Below, piece by piece: positions 54,901 to 63,617 of a DNA stretch of 64,000 nt (position 1 is the stretch's first letter; each line of letters starts with the position of its first letter). Under the pieces are notes generated by a model. It searched no databases and had not been told where the DNA came from. It saw only the letters and a list, made by a program, of their open reading frames with translations. Source of the DNA: Nelumbo lutea (Eukaryota; Streptophyta; Magnoliopsida; Proteales; Nelumbonaceae); the NCBI GenBank assembly GCA_022828595.1, contig JAKGHH010000003.1, forward strand, positions 104,927,583 through 104,991,582, in the 5' to 3' direction. The position numbers and the translations under genes were made by a program.

Positions 54901-55183
54901 CCAGGCAGTCTACCAAAAATATCTCATGGGGGTGCTCCAGGACACATCAGCATAACTAATTCCCCCCCCCCCCCATGCGGGTAAATCAGGTTGTTACGCA
55001 TGAGGTGCAGTAGTATAAATATCTCTGAGAAGTTCCGAGGAAGGGCAGAAACATTACCAGAATTCCTTTTTCTTCTTATCTTCTTTCTTAGGAGGAAGAG
55101 CTCCCTCGAAGAAGATCAGTTTTGCAGTGCAGCTTATCATATGGCGTCCTTGTTACCAAAAGCATAGCAGTCAGTTTTTACAT
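44949..55183 (-). CDS. BTB/POZ-BACK domain protein (13 exons, 5' end missing)
   Basis: Seen, 5' to 3': 55157-55183 and 50122-50158 (tentative), then 49677-49860, 49404-49472, 49211-49309, 48683-48762, 47748-48588, 46528-47222, 45854-45938, 45674-45725, 45507-45556, 45238-45285, 44949-45125. All are GT-AG with consistent phases, giving 813 residues and a TGA stop. The first part is the second half of a BTB fold ([50 protein letters not shown]), followed by a BACK-like helical region ([40 protein letters not shown]). Then come a long low-complexity middle and a conserved C-terminal domain ([56 protein letters not shown]). Known: BTB-BACK proteins often act as adaptors for CUL3 ubiquitin ligases; I recognise the plant family but no experimentally named member. 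The start exon was not found. Confidence 0.88.
46528..47222 (-). CDS. BTB gene, exon 8
   Basis: This 695-bp exon encodes [20 protein letters not shown], a cysteine cluster ([13 protein letters not shown]), then [40 protein letters not shown] and a flexible Ser/Gly-rich stretch, ending RHFPPFRFG. The acceptor CATTTAG at 47223 and donor GTAAGG at 46527 are canonical. The CX2CCX..CXC cluster could bind a metal; that is speculative. Confidence 0.9.
47748..48588 (-). CDS. BTB gene, exon 7
   Basis: This 841-bp exon starts with [20 protein letters not shown] and is mostly Ser/Asp/Gly-rich, probably disordered. It ends with [30 protein letters not shown], a helix-rich segment that joins exon 8. Phase 1 at the start joins the CG of the previous exon to make Arg. 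Confidence 0.88.
48683..49860 (-). CDS. BTB gene, exons 3-6 (BTB C-terminal half and BACK)
   Basis: Exons 49677-49860, 49404-49472, 49211-49309 and 48683-48762. Reading: [107 protein letters not shown]. This is the dimerisation/CUL3-facing half of a BTB domain followed by its helical extension. All four exons rejoin in phase. Confidence 0.92.
50122..50158 (-). CDS. BTB gene, exon 2 (tentative)
   Basis: The 37-bp candidate lies between acceptor TTCTTTAG and donor GTATGAG and reads [12 protein letters not shown] when joined to the next exon (FR|NML). Its length fits the HR...FR spacing expected in BTB domains, but the residues between do not show the usual LSxRSxYF pattern. Spacing and phase support it; the odd sequence argues for caution. 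Confidence 0.5.
50201..50500 (+). repeat. gypsy M 5' LTR
   Basis: TGATAGAACC...CAGCTTATCA. It contains 'agtataaatatcactgagaag' type TATA sequence (about 50372-50385). It has about 20 bp near 50278-50300 that are missing from the 3' copy. Confidence 0.9.
50503..50514 (+). other. gypsy M primer binding site
   Basis: TGGTATCAGAGC, two bases after the LTR, matches initiator tRNA-Met. Confidence 0.85.
50603..51061 (+). pseudogene. gypsy M gag, N-terminal part
   Basis: The frame of 152 residues includes [40 protein letters not shown] and [20 protein letters not shown], the core of the retrotransposon gag domain. It ends in a stop after NIKTNLRR, and further gag sequence (51060-51270) continues in other frames ([14 protein letters not shown]). 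Confidence 0.8.
51273..51943 (+). pseudogene. gypsy M zinc knuckle and protease
   Basis: The knuckle [14 protein letters not shown] is at about 51414-51458 and is followed by a stop. The protease frame 51638-51943 has [35 protein letters not shown] and [14 protein letters not shown]. The active-site DSG is replaced by DGE, so the enzyme would be inactive. Confidence 0.75.
52195..53210 (+). pseudogene. gypsy M reverse transcriptase
   Basis: Read with frame changes: [57 protein letters not shown] at 52674-52682, [38 protein letters not shown], then the RNase H start [20 protein letters not shown]. At least four frameshifts or stops interrupt it, but the catalytic FDD pair is preserved. Confidence 0.82.
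53221..53661 (+). pseudogene. gypsy M RNase H end and connector
   Basis: Reads [37 protein letters not shown], the usual end of RNase H, then the integrase lead-in [20 protein letters not shown]. The part around 53210-53310 is out of frame. Confidence 0.78.
53658..54116 (+). CDS. gypsy M integrase core
   Basis: The 152-residue frame contains the second half of the zinc finger (C12, C15), then D45 ([10 protein letters not shown]), D108 (PTDRDPLF) and E144 (DGQFEVLNR). D108 and E144 are 35 residues apart, so the DD35E triad is complete. It ends in a stop soon after the glutamate. It is the best preserved enzyme segment in this element. Confidence 0.85.
   Translation: MRDMIKEYVAKCSTCQQQKYSTQVPTGLLQPLPIPEKVWDDMTMDFITGLPKSHEKSEKSVILVVVDWLSKYAHFIALPHPYTAVTVARAYVQEITKLHGTPNTIPTDRDPLFMSHFWETYFQIQGVKMLHTTSNHPQTDGQFEVLNRCLET
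54201..54845 (+). CDS. gypsy M integrase C-terminus and chromodomain
   Basis: The 214-residue frame: [89 protein letters not shown], and a degenerate chromodomain [20 protein letters not shown] near the end. This places the element in the chromovirus group. A polypurine tract (AAGGGGGGTGGGA) follows at 54844-54856. Confidence 0.85.
   Translation: MSTGTTPFRVMYGHDPLAVLPYEKGPTAVAEVEEQLTSRDEVLKDLKLHLQKAQQRMKLYYDQKHRELAFQVGDLVYLKLQPYRQTSLAQCTWQKLAPQYFGPFKVLERIGQVACRLDLPPDSKLDPVFHVSLLKPCLSSTAKVSSSIPQFFEDGTTIIEPHSISGFRWVKSGTRLIKQVLVNWKNHPLENATWEDVSQPASVPRFQPQEQGCS
54858..55139 (+). repeat. gypsy M 3' LTR
   Basis: 282 bp, TGATAGAACC...CAGCTTATCA, with scattered differences from the 5' copy and a longer C-run at about 54963-54974. 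Confidence 0.9.
55157..55183 (-). CDS. BTB gene, exon 1 of this window (tentative)
   Basis: The 27-bp candidate with donor GTAACA at 55156 reads (D)VKTDCYAFG and joins the next exon in phase to make ...YAFGHRGG. The acceptor TTAAAG is weak. The position exactly beside the gypsy insertion and the phase match support it. Confidence 0.45.
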
Positions 55184-55390
55184 CTTTAAATTAGTTAGGA
55201 TTACCCATGTCAAAGAAGTTACATTATCTTGGTCCCTCCATTACTTCAAAATCTTGAGCTTATCTTCAGAAATATGTCTTGCATTCTTTTCATGACACTT
55301 AAAAATGGCTAGGGGCCAATTTCCAAAGAATCTAATCTGTAGTGCCTAGTACGCCGAAACCTCAAATTTCAATCTTTTCCATAATTGCAT
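55184..55390. other. upstream part of the BTB locus, no exon recognised
   Basis: No further BTB exon could be identified on the - strand here. An A-run at about 55396-55410 belongs to the neighbouring LINE tail. Confidence 0.4.
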
Positions 55391-55845
55391 TCATAAAAAA
55401 AAAAAAAAACATTTTTTATCAGCAACACAAAATTGACTCATTAGATTAAAAATATAGATACAACAAAGAGTTGTGAGCACAAAAACAAAGCCCACCCAAT
55501 TCATCAAAAAAAAAAACAAAGCCCACCCAGAACTATTCACTATTTACAGAGCTGCCCAGAACATAGGTTGTCTTTGAGTTCCTTGCTTTGCCAGACTATC
55601 AGCCAAACTGTTTGCAGACCTCCTAATCCATCTTATTTGGATCATCATATCTTTAAAAATCTGCTTGAATCTCCTGAATTCATTCCTTAATTTCCACATG
55701 ATTCCTTCTCCTTTTTCAACCAGCCCACAACTACTTTTGAATCACCTTTAATAATCAGCTTAGTAATCCCCATTTCTTTAGATTTCTCTACTTCATTGCC
55801 AATAATTCTGATCTCACCACATCTCCATGCTGAATAGGACCGGAG
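55391..55845 (-). mobile_element. LINE 3' fragment (RNase H and tail)
   Basis: Read on the - strand: MGITKLIIKGDSKVVVGWLK, IQIRWIRRSANSLADSLAKQ and GTQRQPMFWAAL-stop at about 55556, then a 3' UTR and 'gttgctgataaaaaatg' at about 55410. The 5' end is truncated inside RNase H. Confidence 0.75.
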
Positions 55846-56708
55846 TACAAAGCTAGAATGTTTCCATTTTCTTCTCTTTTTGGAGGAATGCTAGAGTGAT
55901 ATTTTTCCATTCAAACTTTCTGGAGGAATGCTAAAGGTTTTTTATATTTGTGTTGGATATGAATACATTATACACCAGCCAAGTGGAATATTGTGTCAGT
56001 TCAGTTGGGTCTTTCATGTCAGAAAACCTTCTAGATGTGTGACAAATGCTGCACGATGCACTTGTGTCCAGTACAAAATGAAAACTTATACCACTGGCAC
56101 TCTTCAATTCATTGGTTAACATTGGAGAAGTAATTTTGTTAGTTCAGTTGGGTCTTTCATGTCAGAAAACCTTCTAGATGTGTGACAAATGATGCATGAT
56201 GCACTTGTGTCCAGTACAAAATGAAAACTTATACCACTGGCACTCTTCAATCCATTGGTTAACCTTGGAGAAGTAATTGAGCACAGAAAGAAATCAGTAA
56301 TCTGGCTAAATTTCTTCCTTTCTAGTTAACTTTTCAACCATCCCCCTTCAAAGGACTTGGCCCTATTAGCTGAGTTCCCCTGCCTCCATACTCCACAGGG
56401 AGTGAACCCTACTTCCCCTTGCATATTGGAAATGTTTTAGTTGGCCGGATCATTTTAAAGCTGGTTTATCATATATTTGATTAAAAAGAAGTCTTATGGC
56501 GTATTGATCAAGAAAGCAATCCCTCCTTCAATGACAACAGTATTGGGCAACTGGGTAGAAACTCCAGCCAGGATGACCCGAACAAACTCTAGCACCATCA
56601 AACAACACAGTGTATTGGTTGATGACAGGCTTCAAATGTGGGATATGCTGAGTGTTAGAGTCAGCTAAACAGGATTACTTTAGTCTTTTATCTCTTATTT
56701 ACTAAGTT
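55846..56708. other. unassigned sequence with a tandem duplication
   Basis: A 143-bp unit is duplicated at 55998-56280. The rest shows no element or exon I recognise; short frames at 55928-56119 and 56477-56668 lack family features. Confidence 0.5.
55998..56280. repeat. 143-bp tandem duplication
   Basis: Copies start at 55998 and 56141 ('agttcagttgggtctttc') and differ at only a few positions. On the - strand each copy has a similar open stretch (SFHFVLDTSAS). Confidence 0.9.
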
Positions 56709-56768
56709 GTGTTTTGTCTGTTTTGTTTAAGTTACATATCCCCACGTGAAGCCATCCATTGGAAAAAG

Positions 56769-57220
56769 ATGGAGAAGAGAGGAGGTTTCAAGCCAGCTGC
56801 GAGATGGAGAAGAGAGATGGAATTCAAGGCGAAGAAGTTTGTGTTTGAGGACTGCAGAAGCAACAGACAAGTTTGTTTGAAGATTAGGGAAGAGAAAAAA
56901 AAAAGACTATTTATCTGTTCAGGGACACAGTGGTTTGGGTGAAAGGATTCGTAGATGGAGCAACATATACGAAGAAAGAAAATGGTTGGAAGGGTCAACT
57001 GAGGTTAGAGAGGAAGAGATTTGTAGCAGAACTAAGAAATAACAAGAAAGGGCGGTACATAATAATTACAGAGTGGTTCGGGGGAGGCAAAAAGAAAATA
57101 GTTTGCATCCCAGAAGGAACCAAAAAGAATGGATGGGGACTTTTCGCAGGGAAGTTACAGGAATATCTGGTTTTAACAGAAAAGACTGAGAATGGGGTAC
57201 AAAAAACCCTACTGGAGAAA
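56769..57220 (+). pseudogene. LINE N ORF1, N-terminal part
   Basis: MEKRGGFKPAARWRREMEFK, then after a frameshift near 56938: KGFVDGATYTKKENGWKGQL, RFVAELRNNKKGRYIIITEW, CIPEGTKKNGWGLFAGKLQE. The GGKKK..IPEG..GWG pattern is typical of the first domain of plant LINE ORF1 proteins, which bind element RNA. Confidence 0.7.
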
Positions 57221-57547
57221 TGTAAAGAGACTGGGCCAAATGGGCCCCAGTATCTTTTATTGTAGTATGTTTTATTTATCTGTTAGCTAATGGGCCTGTT
57301 ATTTCTTTTTGCTAGTTCTCCTTATGTTACTGCCTACCTGGCCACCCACTTAAGGGTATACTTATAATTATGTTAAGATTGAAGTTTAGTAAAAGGATTA
57401 GAGAAGGGAGGGAAGAGATATTCGAACTCTTCTTCTTCCTCCTCTTTTCTCCACCTTCTTTCCCTTGTACTGCTGTTCTCTTTTTTTCTTCCTCTTTTTC
57501 TCTCTAATTTTTCCAGGTTTACATCAGTTTTAGAGGACTGCTTTACA
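57221..57547 (+). repeat. copia C 5' LTR
   Basis: Begins TGTAAAGAGACTGGGCC and ends GCTTTACA; the first and last six bases are perfect inverted repeats (TGTAAA/TTTACA). Confidence 0.9.
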
Positions 57548-57550
57548 TCT

Positions 57551-57562
57551 TGGTATTAGAGC
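57551..57562 (+). other. copia C primer binding site
   Basis: TGGTATTAGAGC, three bases after the LTR, is a one-mismatch match to the initiator tRNA-Met type site. Confidence 0.8.
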
Positions 57563-58016
57563 AGGTTTCTTTCTTCCTTCTTTTCTTCTTTCTCTTTTCC
57601 CATACACCCTTCGATTAAGAGAGTGTATGGAGAGATAGGTTCTCTATAGTTCAAAGGATCTTTTGCCTAGTTGGTAGAGGGTTTGGAGAGTTTAAATCTG
57701 GCCAGATATTGCCTAGAAGTGGTGTTGTACTGTTTCTACCCAAAACCCTGGCCGATTAGAGATTTTCGAAGTTACAGGTAAAAGGGAAGCTTTGAGTGTG
57801 GCGCTCTGTGCTTGGGAGGTGTCTTTTGACTTCTAAAAGAGGGCAGTTCAGGTTTGGAAGAGATTGGGAAGCCCTGGTAGGAGCGGCTGCATCTTCTCTC
57901 TTTCTCCCCAACAGCCGGACATAGTGAAACCCTAGTTTTCAAGCATCTGGGTACTAGTTTGACTTCAAGTAAGTTTATATAGACCAAATTTCTGATTTTT
58001 TATTTTCGTTTGATTA

Positions 58017-58670
58017 ATGGAGCAATACGGAAGTGAGTTCAAGCAGGTGCCGGTTTTCGGGCTTGGCACGGTAGATTCCGTTTTGACTGGTGTGACCACA
58101 ATCAAACTAGATGGGACAAATTATCTTTCTTGGGCACAGTCTATAAGGATTTATGTCTGTAGTAGAGGAAAATTAGGGTACCTCACAGGCAGTAAAGTGA
58201 AACCCGAAGAGACAAACCCTGAATTTGAGAAATGGATGAACTATACTATCATAGGATGGTTGGTCAACTCTATGCAGCCTCATATAAGTCAGCACTATCT
58301 CTGGATGTCCTCGGCCAAGGAGATTTGGGATAGTGTTACTGAAACTTATTCAGAGAAGTTGAATGTGGTTAGAGTCTACAAGATGAAAAGTGATGTGAAG
58401 AACCTAAGACAGGGGGAGAAGAGTATGGCAATCTACTATTCTATACTAAAATCCTTATGGCAGGAAATTGATGTTATGGAGACAGTTGTATGGGAGAGTA
58501 AGAATGATGTAGAAATGTTTAGGAAGTTGGTGGAAAGAAACAGGGTTTTTGAATTTCTTACTGGACTCAACCCTGAGTTTGACATCATTAGGCAAAACAT
58601 TCTAGTCAAAGATGAGGTTACTCTTGCCCAGGCATATGCTATGGTGAGTAGTGAGGAGAGTAGGCGATAG
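58017..58670 (+). CDS. copia C gag
   Basis: The 217-residue frame starts MEQYGSEFKQVPVFGLGTVD, with IKLDGTNYLSWAQSIRIYV, YTIIGWLVNSMQPHISQHYL, SDVKNLRQGEKSMAIYYSIL and FEFLTGLNPEFDIIRQNILV. It ends in TAG at 58668. The zinc knuckle CEYCKKPRHTKDTC follows at 58753-58794 in another frame. Closely related to the copia B gag. Confidence 0.85.
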   Translation: MEQYGSEFKQVPVFGLGTVDSVLTGVTTIKLDGTNYLSWAQSIRIYVCSRGKLGYLTGSKVKPEETNPEFEKWMNYTIIGWLVNSMQPHISQHYLWMSSAKEIWDSVTETYSEKLNVVRVYKMKSDVKNLRQGEKSMAIYYSILKSLWQEIDVMETVVWESKNDVEMFRKLVERNRVFEFLTGLNPEFDIIRQNILVKDEVTLAQAYAMVSSEESRR

Positions 58671-58752
58671 GTTCAGTTACAGAGTCCACCTATAGAACAC
58701 TTAGCACATGCTGGAATAAAGCCTAAGAGTCCAACTGAAGAAGGAGCGGGTA

Positions 58753-58830
58753 TGTGAATATTGCAAGAAACCGAGGCATACGAAGGACACTTGCTGGAAG
58801 CTTCATCCTGATCTTCTTCCTGATCAGTTT
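58753..58830 (+). pseudogene. copia C zinc knuckle segment
   Basis: CX2CX4HX4C pattern CEYCKKPRHTKDTC then WKLHPDLLPDQFKNNN. It is separated from gag by a stop and a frameshift. Confidence 0.75.
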
Positions 58831-58946
58831 AAGAATAACAACAATTTTAAGAAGGGTAGTCAGACAGGAAAGCTTAAGACAACTAATGTTGCCACAGTAC
58901 CGAAAGGAGGAAGTAAGGGAGTGAAGAGAAGTCAACCATTGAACAG

Positions 58947-59390
58947 TTGGCAGCAATGAAAGCAGAATTTGAAAAGTATGGAAGGCTGTTAAATCACTTG
59001 GAGGCTACTGTTTCTACATCTCACTCTTTAGGCAACACATCATCAGCATCAGCATTTGCTCACTCAGGTATTCATGCTTTTGCAAACCATGCTTCAGTTT
59101 CAGGTAATCATAAAATACCTTGGATCATTGATTCTGGTACATCAAACCATATGACTAGCTTGTCTAACCTTTTATGTTCATACCACCTCTTTAGTAAAGA
59201 GAAAATATCCCTTGCTGATGGATCTCTTGCTCCCATTTCTAGCAAAGGGGATATAAAGACCTCTGACACCCATTATTTATTATCTGTCCTTCATGTCCCT
59301 AAACTTAATACAAATCTTTTATCTATTGGTAGCTTAACTAAATCCATGAATTGTAGCATAACCTTCTTTCCCACTCATTGGGGGCTTACA
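58947..59390 (+). pseudogene. copia C protease
   Basis: PWIIDSGTSNHMTSLSNLLC with the DSG active site intact, SLADGSLAPISSKGDIKTSD, YLLSVLHVPKLNTNLLSIGS, NCSITFFPTH. At about 59378 it runs into integrase sequence; the GAG-pre-integrase domain that should lie between is absent. Confidence 0.82.
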
Positions 59391-60817
59391 AGTACTTTAT
59401 CTTTTTTATTGATGATTACTCTCATTACACTTGGATTTATCTCATGAAATCCAGGGATGAAGTACCAACTATTGTGCAAAAATTTCATGAACTCATTCTT
59501 ACCCAGTTTAACACCCGGATCAAAATATTCCGTTCTGATAATGCTAAGAAGTATTTTGAGAAAACCCTCTCAACCTATCTTGAAACTTTTGGGGTTATTC
59601 ATCAAAATTCTTATTCCTACGCTCCACAACAGAATGGAGTGGCGGAAAGGAAGAATCGGCATGTGGTTGAAGTTGCCAGATCCCTCCTTTTTGCATCCCA
59701 TGTTCCTATAAAATTTTGGAGAGATGTTGTCCTTACTGCTACCTTTTTTATTAACCGTATGCCTTCCCAGGTTCTTGGCTTCAAAACCCCCTTTAGCCTT
59801 CTCTTTCCGAATAAGGATCTCTTCTCTCTTCCTCTCTGTGTTTTTGGGTGCACTTGCTATGTGCATGTTCACAGCCATCAAATACACAAATTTGAACCTA
59901 AGGCTCATAAGTATGTTTTTCTAGGATATGCCCCCACACAGAAAGAATATTGTTGTTTTGATCCAATTAATGGCACTCGCTTTGTATCTCGGGATGTCAC
60001 ATTTGCTTTGTCTACTCCTTTCTTTAGTATTCCTCCTGAGGGGGAGAAACCTGAGGAACCCTTTGCTATGTCTCCAACAATTCCTCTTTCTGTTCCTTTT
60101 GAGTCATCACATGAGGTGTCCACTTCTCCCACTGGGCCTACCTCCAATATTCCTGTTCCTCCTCCTCCACCTCATCCTCCTGTAATTCTTTCTCATCCTG
60201 TTCTTCAAAGGTGGTACCAAAGGCATAGATTCATACATGAGCAAGTTGTTTCCACTCCTACAGAAGAACCTCTTGCTCCTCCCATCATTACTGAGGTAGC
60301 AGGCCGGCCTTCCTCTGATCCATCTACTTCTTTCCCAGACTTTGATCTTCCTATTGCTCTCTACAAGGGCAAGAGGAAGTTTACAGCCCATTGTATCTCC
60401 AAACACATGTCTTATAGCCTTCTATCTCCTACCTACTACTCTTTTCTTGCTTTTGTTTCTTCCCATGTAATACCCAAGTCTGTACCAGAAGCCTTATCTA
60501 AACCTAAATGGAGGGATGCTATGATGGCTGAACTGAATGCTTTGCATAAGAACCATACTTGGGATATTGTTGACTTGCCTGAAGGGAAGGAACCAATGGG
60601 TTGTAAATGGGTATTTGCCATTAAATATCACTCCAATGGCTCTATTAAGAGGTTTAAGGCTAGGCCGGTTGCTAAAGGCTACACTCAGATATATGGTATC
60701 GACTATCTTGAGACATTTGCTCCTGTGGCTAAGATGACCTCAGTCGAGTTTTGTTATCTCTATCTGCTACTTTTGATTGGCCTCTCCACTAATTTGATGT
60801 TAAAAATGCCTTCTTGA
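59378..60817 (+). pseudogene. copia C integrase core, linker and RT start
   Basis: Begins inside the integrase core (FIDDYSHYTWIYLMKSRDEV). D54 (FRSDN) and E90 (QQNGVAERKN) are 35 residues apart, as in DD35E, but the first catalytic aspartate lies in the deleted part. Then FINRMPSQVLGFKTPFSLLF, a Pro/Ser-rich linker, KHMSYSLLSPTYYSF, and RT motifs HTWDIVDLPEGKEPMGCKWV, RFKARPVAKGYTQIYGIDYL and ETFAPVAKMT. A frameshift near 60745 ends the frame. Confidence 0.85.
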
Positions 60818-62058
60818 ATGTTGATCTACATGAAGAGGTCTATATGTCTTTGCCTCTAGGAGTGTATGGAAAGGAAATGCAGGGGAATGTGTGTAAACTG
60901 CAAAAATCCATTTATGGTCTCAAACAGTCTCCTCGAGCTTGGTTTGAGAGGTTCAGGGTTGCTCTTGTCTCCTTTGGTTACACACAAACTCAATCTAGTC
61001 ATACCCTGTTCTCGAAAAGAAGTGGCTCTCTGGTGACCTTTCTGTTAGTTTATGTTGACGATATTGTGGTCATGGGTAATGACACCCTAGTGGTCAGTAA
61101 ACTCAAAAGATTTCTTAACTCTGAATTTGAGATCAAGGATTTAGGAGATCTCCGATACTTTTTGGGCATTGAAGTTGCTAGATCTAAGGATGGTACCTTC
61201 ATTTCTCAACACAAACATGTCATTGACCTCCTTGCTGAGACTGGTAAACTTGGTGCTAAACCATCATCCACTCCTATTCATCCCAATCATAAGCTTTCTA
61301 CTACAAATGGTGAACTTTTATCTAATAAGGGAGTATTTCAGAGACTGCTTGGGAAGTTGTTATATCTTTGCATGACTCAGCCAAACATTTCCTATGCAGT
61401 GAGTGTTATTAGTCAATTTATGCATTCTCCTAGGGATACTCATTTAGCTGTTGCAGAAAGAGTTCTGTGTTACTCAAAATGTACTCCAGGGAAAGTTATT
61501 CTATTTGCCAAACATGGACACATGAAGCTAGAAGCATACACTGATGCTGACTGGGCAGGATGTATTGATGATAGGAAATCCACCTCGGGTTATTGTGCTT
61601 TGGTGGCAGGGAATATTGTTTCAAGAAGGAGTAAGAAACAATCTGTAATTGCCAGATCCTCTATTGAAGTAGAATATAGGGCTATGGCACATGGTGTGTC
61701 AGAATTATTGTGGCTACGGTTCCTTTTAGAAGAATTGGGGGTTGACTATGAGAAGCCAATGATGCTCTACTATGACAACCAAGCAGCTATCAATATCGCA
61801 CATAATCCTGTTCAACATGATAGAACTAAGCACATTGAGGTTGATAAACATTTTATACGGGAAAGAGTTTCCTCAGGAGAAATTTGTTTGCCATTCATCA
61901 CCTCAGAAGAGCAGTTGGCTGATATTTTGACCAAGGGAGTTCCAAGAGGGAAGCTAACACACTATATAAGCAAGTCGGGCATGATTGACATCTATGCTCA
62001 ACTTGAGGGGGAGTGTAAAGAGACTGGGCCGAATGGGCCCTGGTATCTTTTCTTGTAG
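60814..62058 (+). pseudogene. copia C reverse transcriptase and RNase H
   Basis: The 414-residue frame: VCKLQKSIYGLKQSPRAWFE, LLVYVDDIVVMGNDTLVVSK, FEIKDLGDLRYFLGIEVARS, MTQPNISYAVSVISQFMHSP, AYTDADWAGCIDDRKSTSGY, VEYRAMAHGVSELLWLRFLL, PVQHDRTKHIEVDKHFIRER, YAQLEGEC. It runs 45 bp into the 3' LTR before its stop. It is intact downstream of about 60795; an in-frame stop (about 60790) and the frameshift upstream separate it from the polyprotein. Confidence 0.9.
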
Positions 62059-62360
62059 TATGTTTTATTTATTTGTTAGCTAATGGGCCTATCTTAATGG
62101 GTCCATTATTTCATTTTACTAGTTCTCCTTATGTTATTGCCTAGTTGGCCGCCCACTTAAGGGTATACTTGTAATTATGTTAAGATTGAAGTTTAGTAAA
62201 ATGATTAGAGAAGGGAGGGAAGAGATATTCGAACTCTTCTTCCTCCTCCTCCTCTTTTATCCATCTTCTTTCTCTTGTACTGCTGTTCTCTTCTTTTCTT
62301 CCTCTTTTTCTCTCTAATTTTTCCAAGTTTATATCAGTTTTAGAGGACTGGTTTACATTT
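62014..62360 (+). repeat. copia C 3' LTR (with three extra bases)
   Basis: TGTAAAGAGACTGGGCC...GGTTTACA at 62357, then ttt, then the agaaa duplication. It has a 17-bp stretch (about 62092-62108) that the 5' LTR lacks. Confidence 0.85.
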
Positions 62361-63470
62361 AGAAAGAAGGAACAATGGAGAGCCAATGTGTCAAAAGGGA
62401 GAGGCAGAACAGAAGCTGAAACCTACATTATTGTCCTGCTCACAGAAAATGCAAAAGTTGGAAATGAAAGTGGATAAAGGGATATGGAAGAACATATATG
62501 TTTTAATTGCCGGTAAGAAGATCAGTGACTGGCAACCGATGATGGATGAAACAGCGAGGAAGTTTAGCCTTCCTTCCTCTGCAATGCTAGTACCTTTTAG
62601 TGACAACAGAGCCATTCTAGATACAGGGGGCAAGAATATTGAGTTCACATCAGTTGAAACCCAGGCAGGTCTGATTGTCATTGAAGACTGGCACATGTCC
62701 TGCAACGGGCAAGACATATTTGTGGGGAGTTTTAACTTGAAGTTAGATGGGTTGCCGTTTAATTTCTGGAGGACGGTTGTGGAGATCGGAGGATCATTTC
62801 TGCAATGGGGGGACTGTTGGTGGACTGTAGCTTCAGCAGTTTGCGAGCTGTTCAAGTGAAGGTGTGGGCGATGAAGTTGAAAGATGTCCCTCGGGTGGTG
62901 GCCATTTTCTCTAATGAACTGCAAAGGAAAACTTGGGTTCTAACAGAAGTCAAAGCGACACTGTGGAGTCTTTGCTCGAAGGAGGGAGATGATGATGACA
63001 TGAAGACTAGGATATTATGAGGCATAAAGGAAAAGTGGGCGATCCATTTCGGGGAAAGGAACGGTCATGCAGCAACAAAGTATTAGGCAGGGATCTAGAC
63101 AAAGTAAACTATTCAAAAAACTCTAATTTTAAGGACCAAATGGTGGGGCCCTCTTTTGCCAATGTAGTAAAAAGGAACTTGGACCAAGGGCGAGTTGGAG
63201 AAAGGAGCAAAGTTGAACCAAACCGGAATCAAACTAGTCAGACCAAGAAGTTGAACTGGGTGGAGGCCTCATGTGAGTCATTTAATAGTCACGTGAGGGT
63301 CGAGCATGTAGGGGGGACAATAGACAAAAACTTGGGTCTATCTTCTTCCACAAAAAAGACCCAACTGTTTAGAGACTCAAGCAAGCCTTCAGTGGGTGTC
63401 ATTGAGACCTGTCAAAGAAATGAAAACAGGGAGGGCAAGTTCAGATCGTCCAAACCCAAGATAAGATAGG
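62361..63470 (+). pseudogene. LINE N ORF1, remainder
   Basis: Frame 62386-62859: NIYVLIAGKKISDWQPMMDE, VETQAGLIVIEDWHMSCNGQ, GLPFNFWRTVVEIGGSFLQW. Then in shifted frames SFSSLRAVQVKVWAMKLKDV (to 63020) and from 63017 GPSFANVVKRNLDQGRVGER, a basic C-terminal tail. The order matches plant LINE ORF1, a nucleic-acid-binding protein. Frameshifts at about 62815 and 63010. Confidence 0.7.
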
Positions 63471-63617
63471 ATGCGCAAAGAATAGGGAGATGTGCAAGAC
63501 GGTGGCTGGATTGATTGCGAGTCATCAAACAATGAGGAAGGTTCTTCAATGACTGGGTCAAAGAGAGATAGATTGGAAGAGACGATGATAGTGGTTCTTC
63601 TGGAAATATTTGGAAAT

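Larger units (their letters stand above)
50201..55139 (+). mobile_element. Ty3/gypsy chromovirus element M
   Basis: Both LTRs (300 and 282 bp, TG...CA), primer site, gag, protease, RT, RNase H, integrase, chromodomain and polypurine tract are present in that order. The total of 4,939 bp with short LTRs fits the Reina-like chromoviruses. Frames are broken in gag, RT and RNase H and the protease site is altered. Flanks tgggg and tatgg do not form a convincing duplication. It lies antisense to the BTB gene. Confidence 0.92.
50159..55156 (-). other. BTB intron carrying a gypsy element
   Basis: Without the gypsy element (50201-55139) this intron would be about 59 bp: 17 bp on the donor side and 42 bp on the acceptor side. 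So a 4.9-kb insertion enlarged a minimal plant intron. Confidence 0.6.
57221..62360 (+). mobile_element. Ty1/copia element C, nearly full length
   Basis: LTRs at 57221-57547 and from 62014; primer site at about 57551; gag, protease, integrase, RT, RNase H and polypurine tract in copia order. The 5-bp duplication agaaa (57216-57220, 62361-62365) is exact if three bases after the CA terminus are counted with the element. Lesions: stop after gag, loss of GAG-pre-integrase and the first integrase aspartate, frameshift and stop in RT. The two LTRs differ at several sites and by a 17-bp indel, so the insertion is not very recent. Confidence 0.93.
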
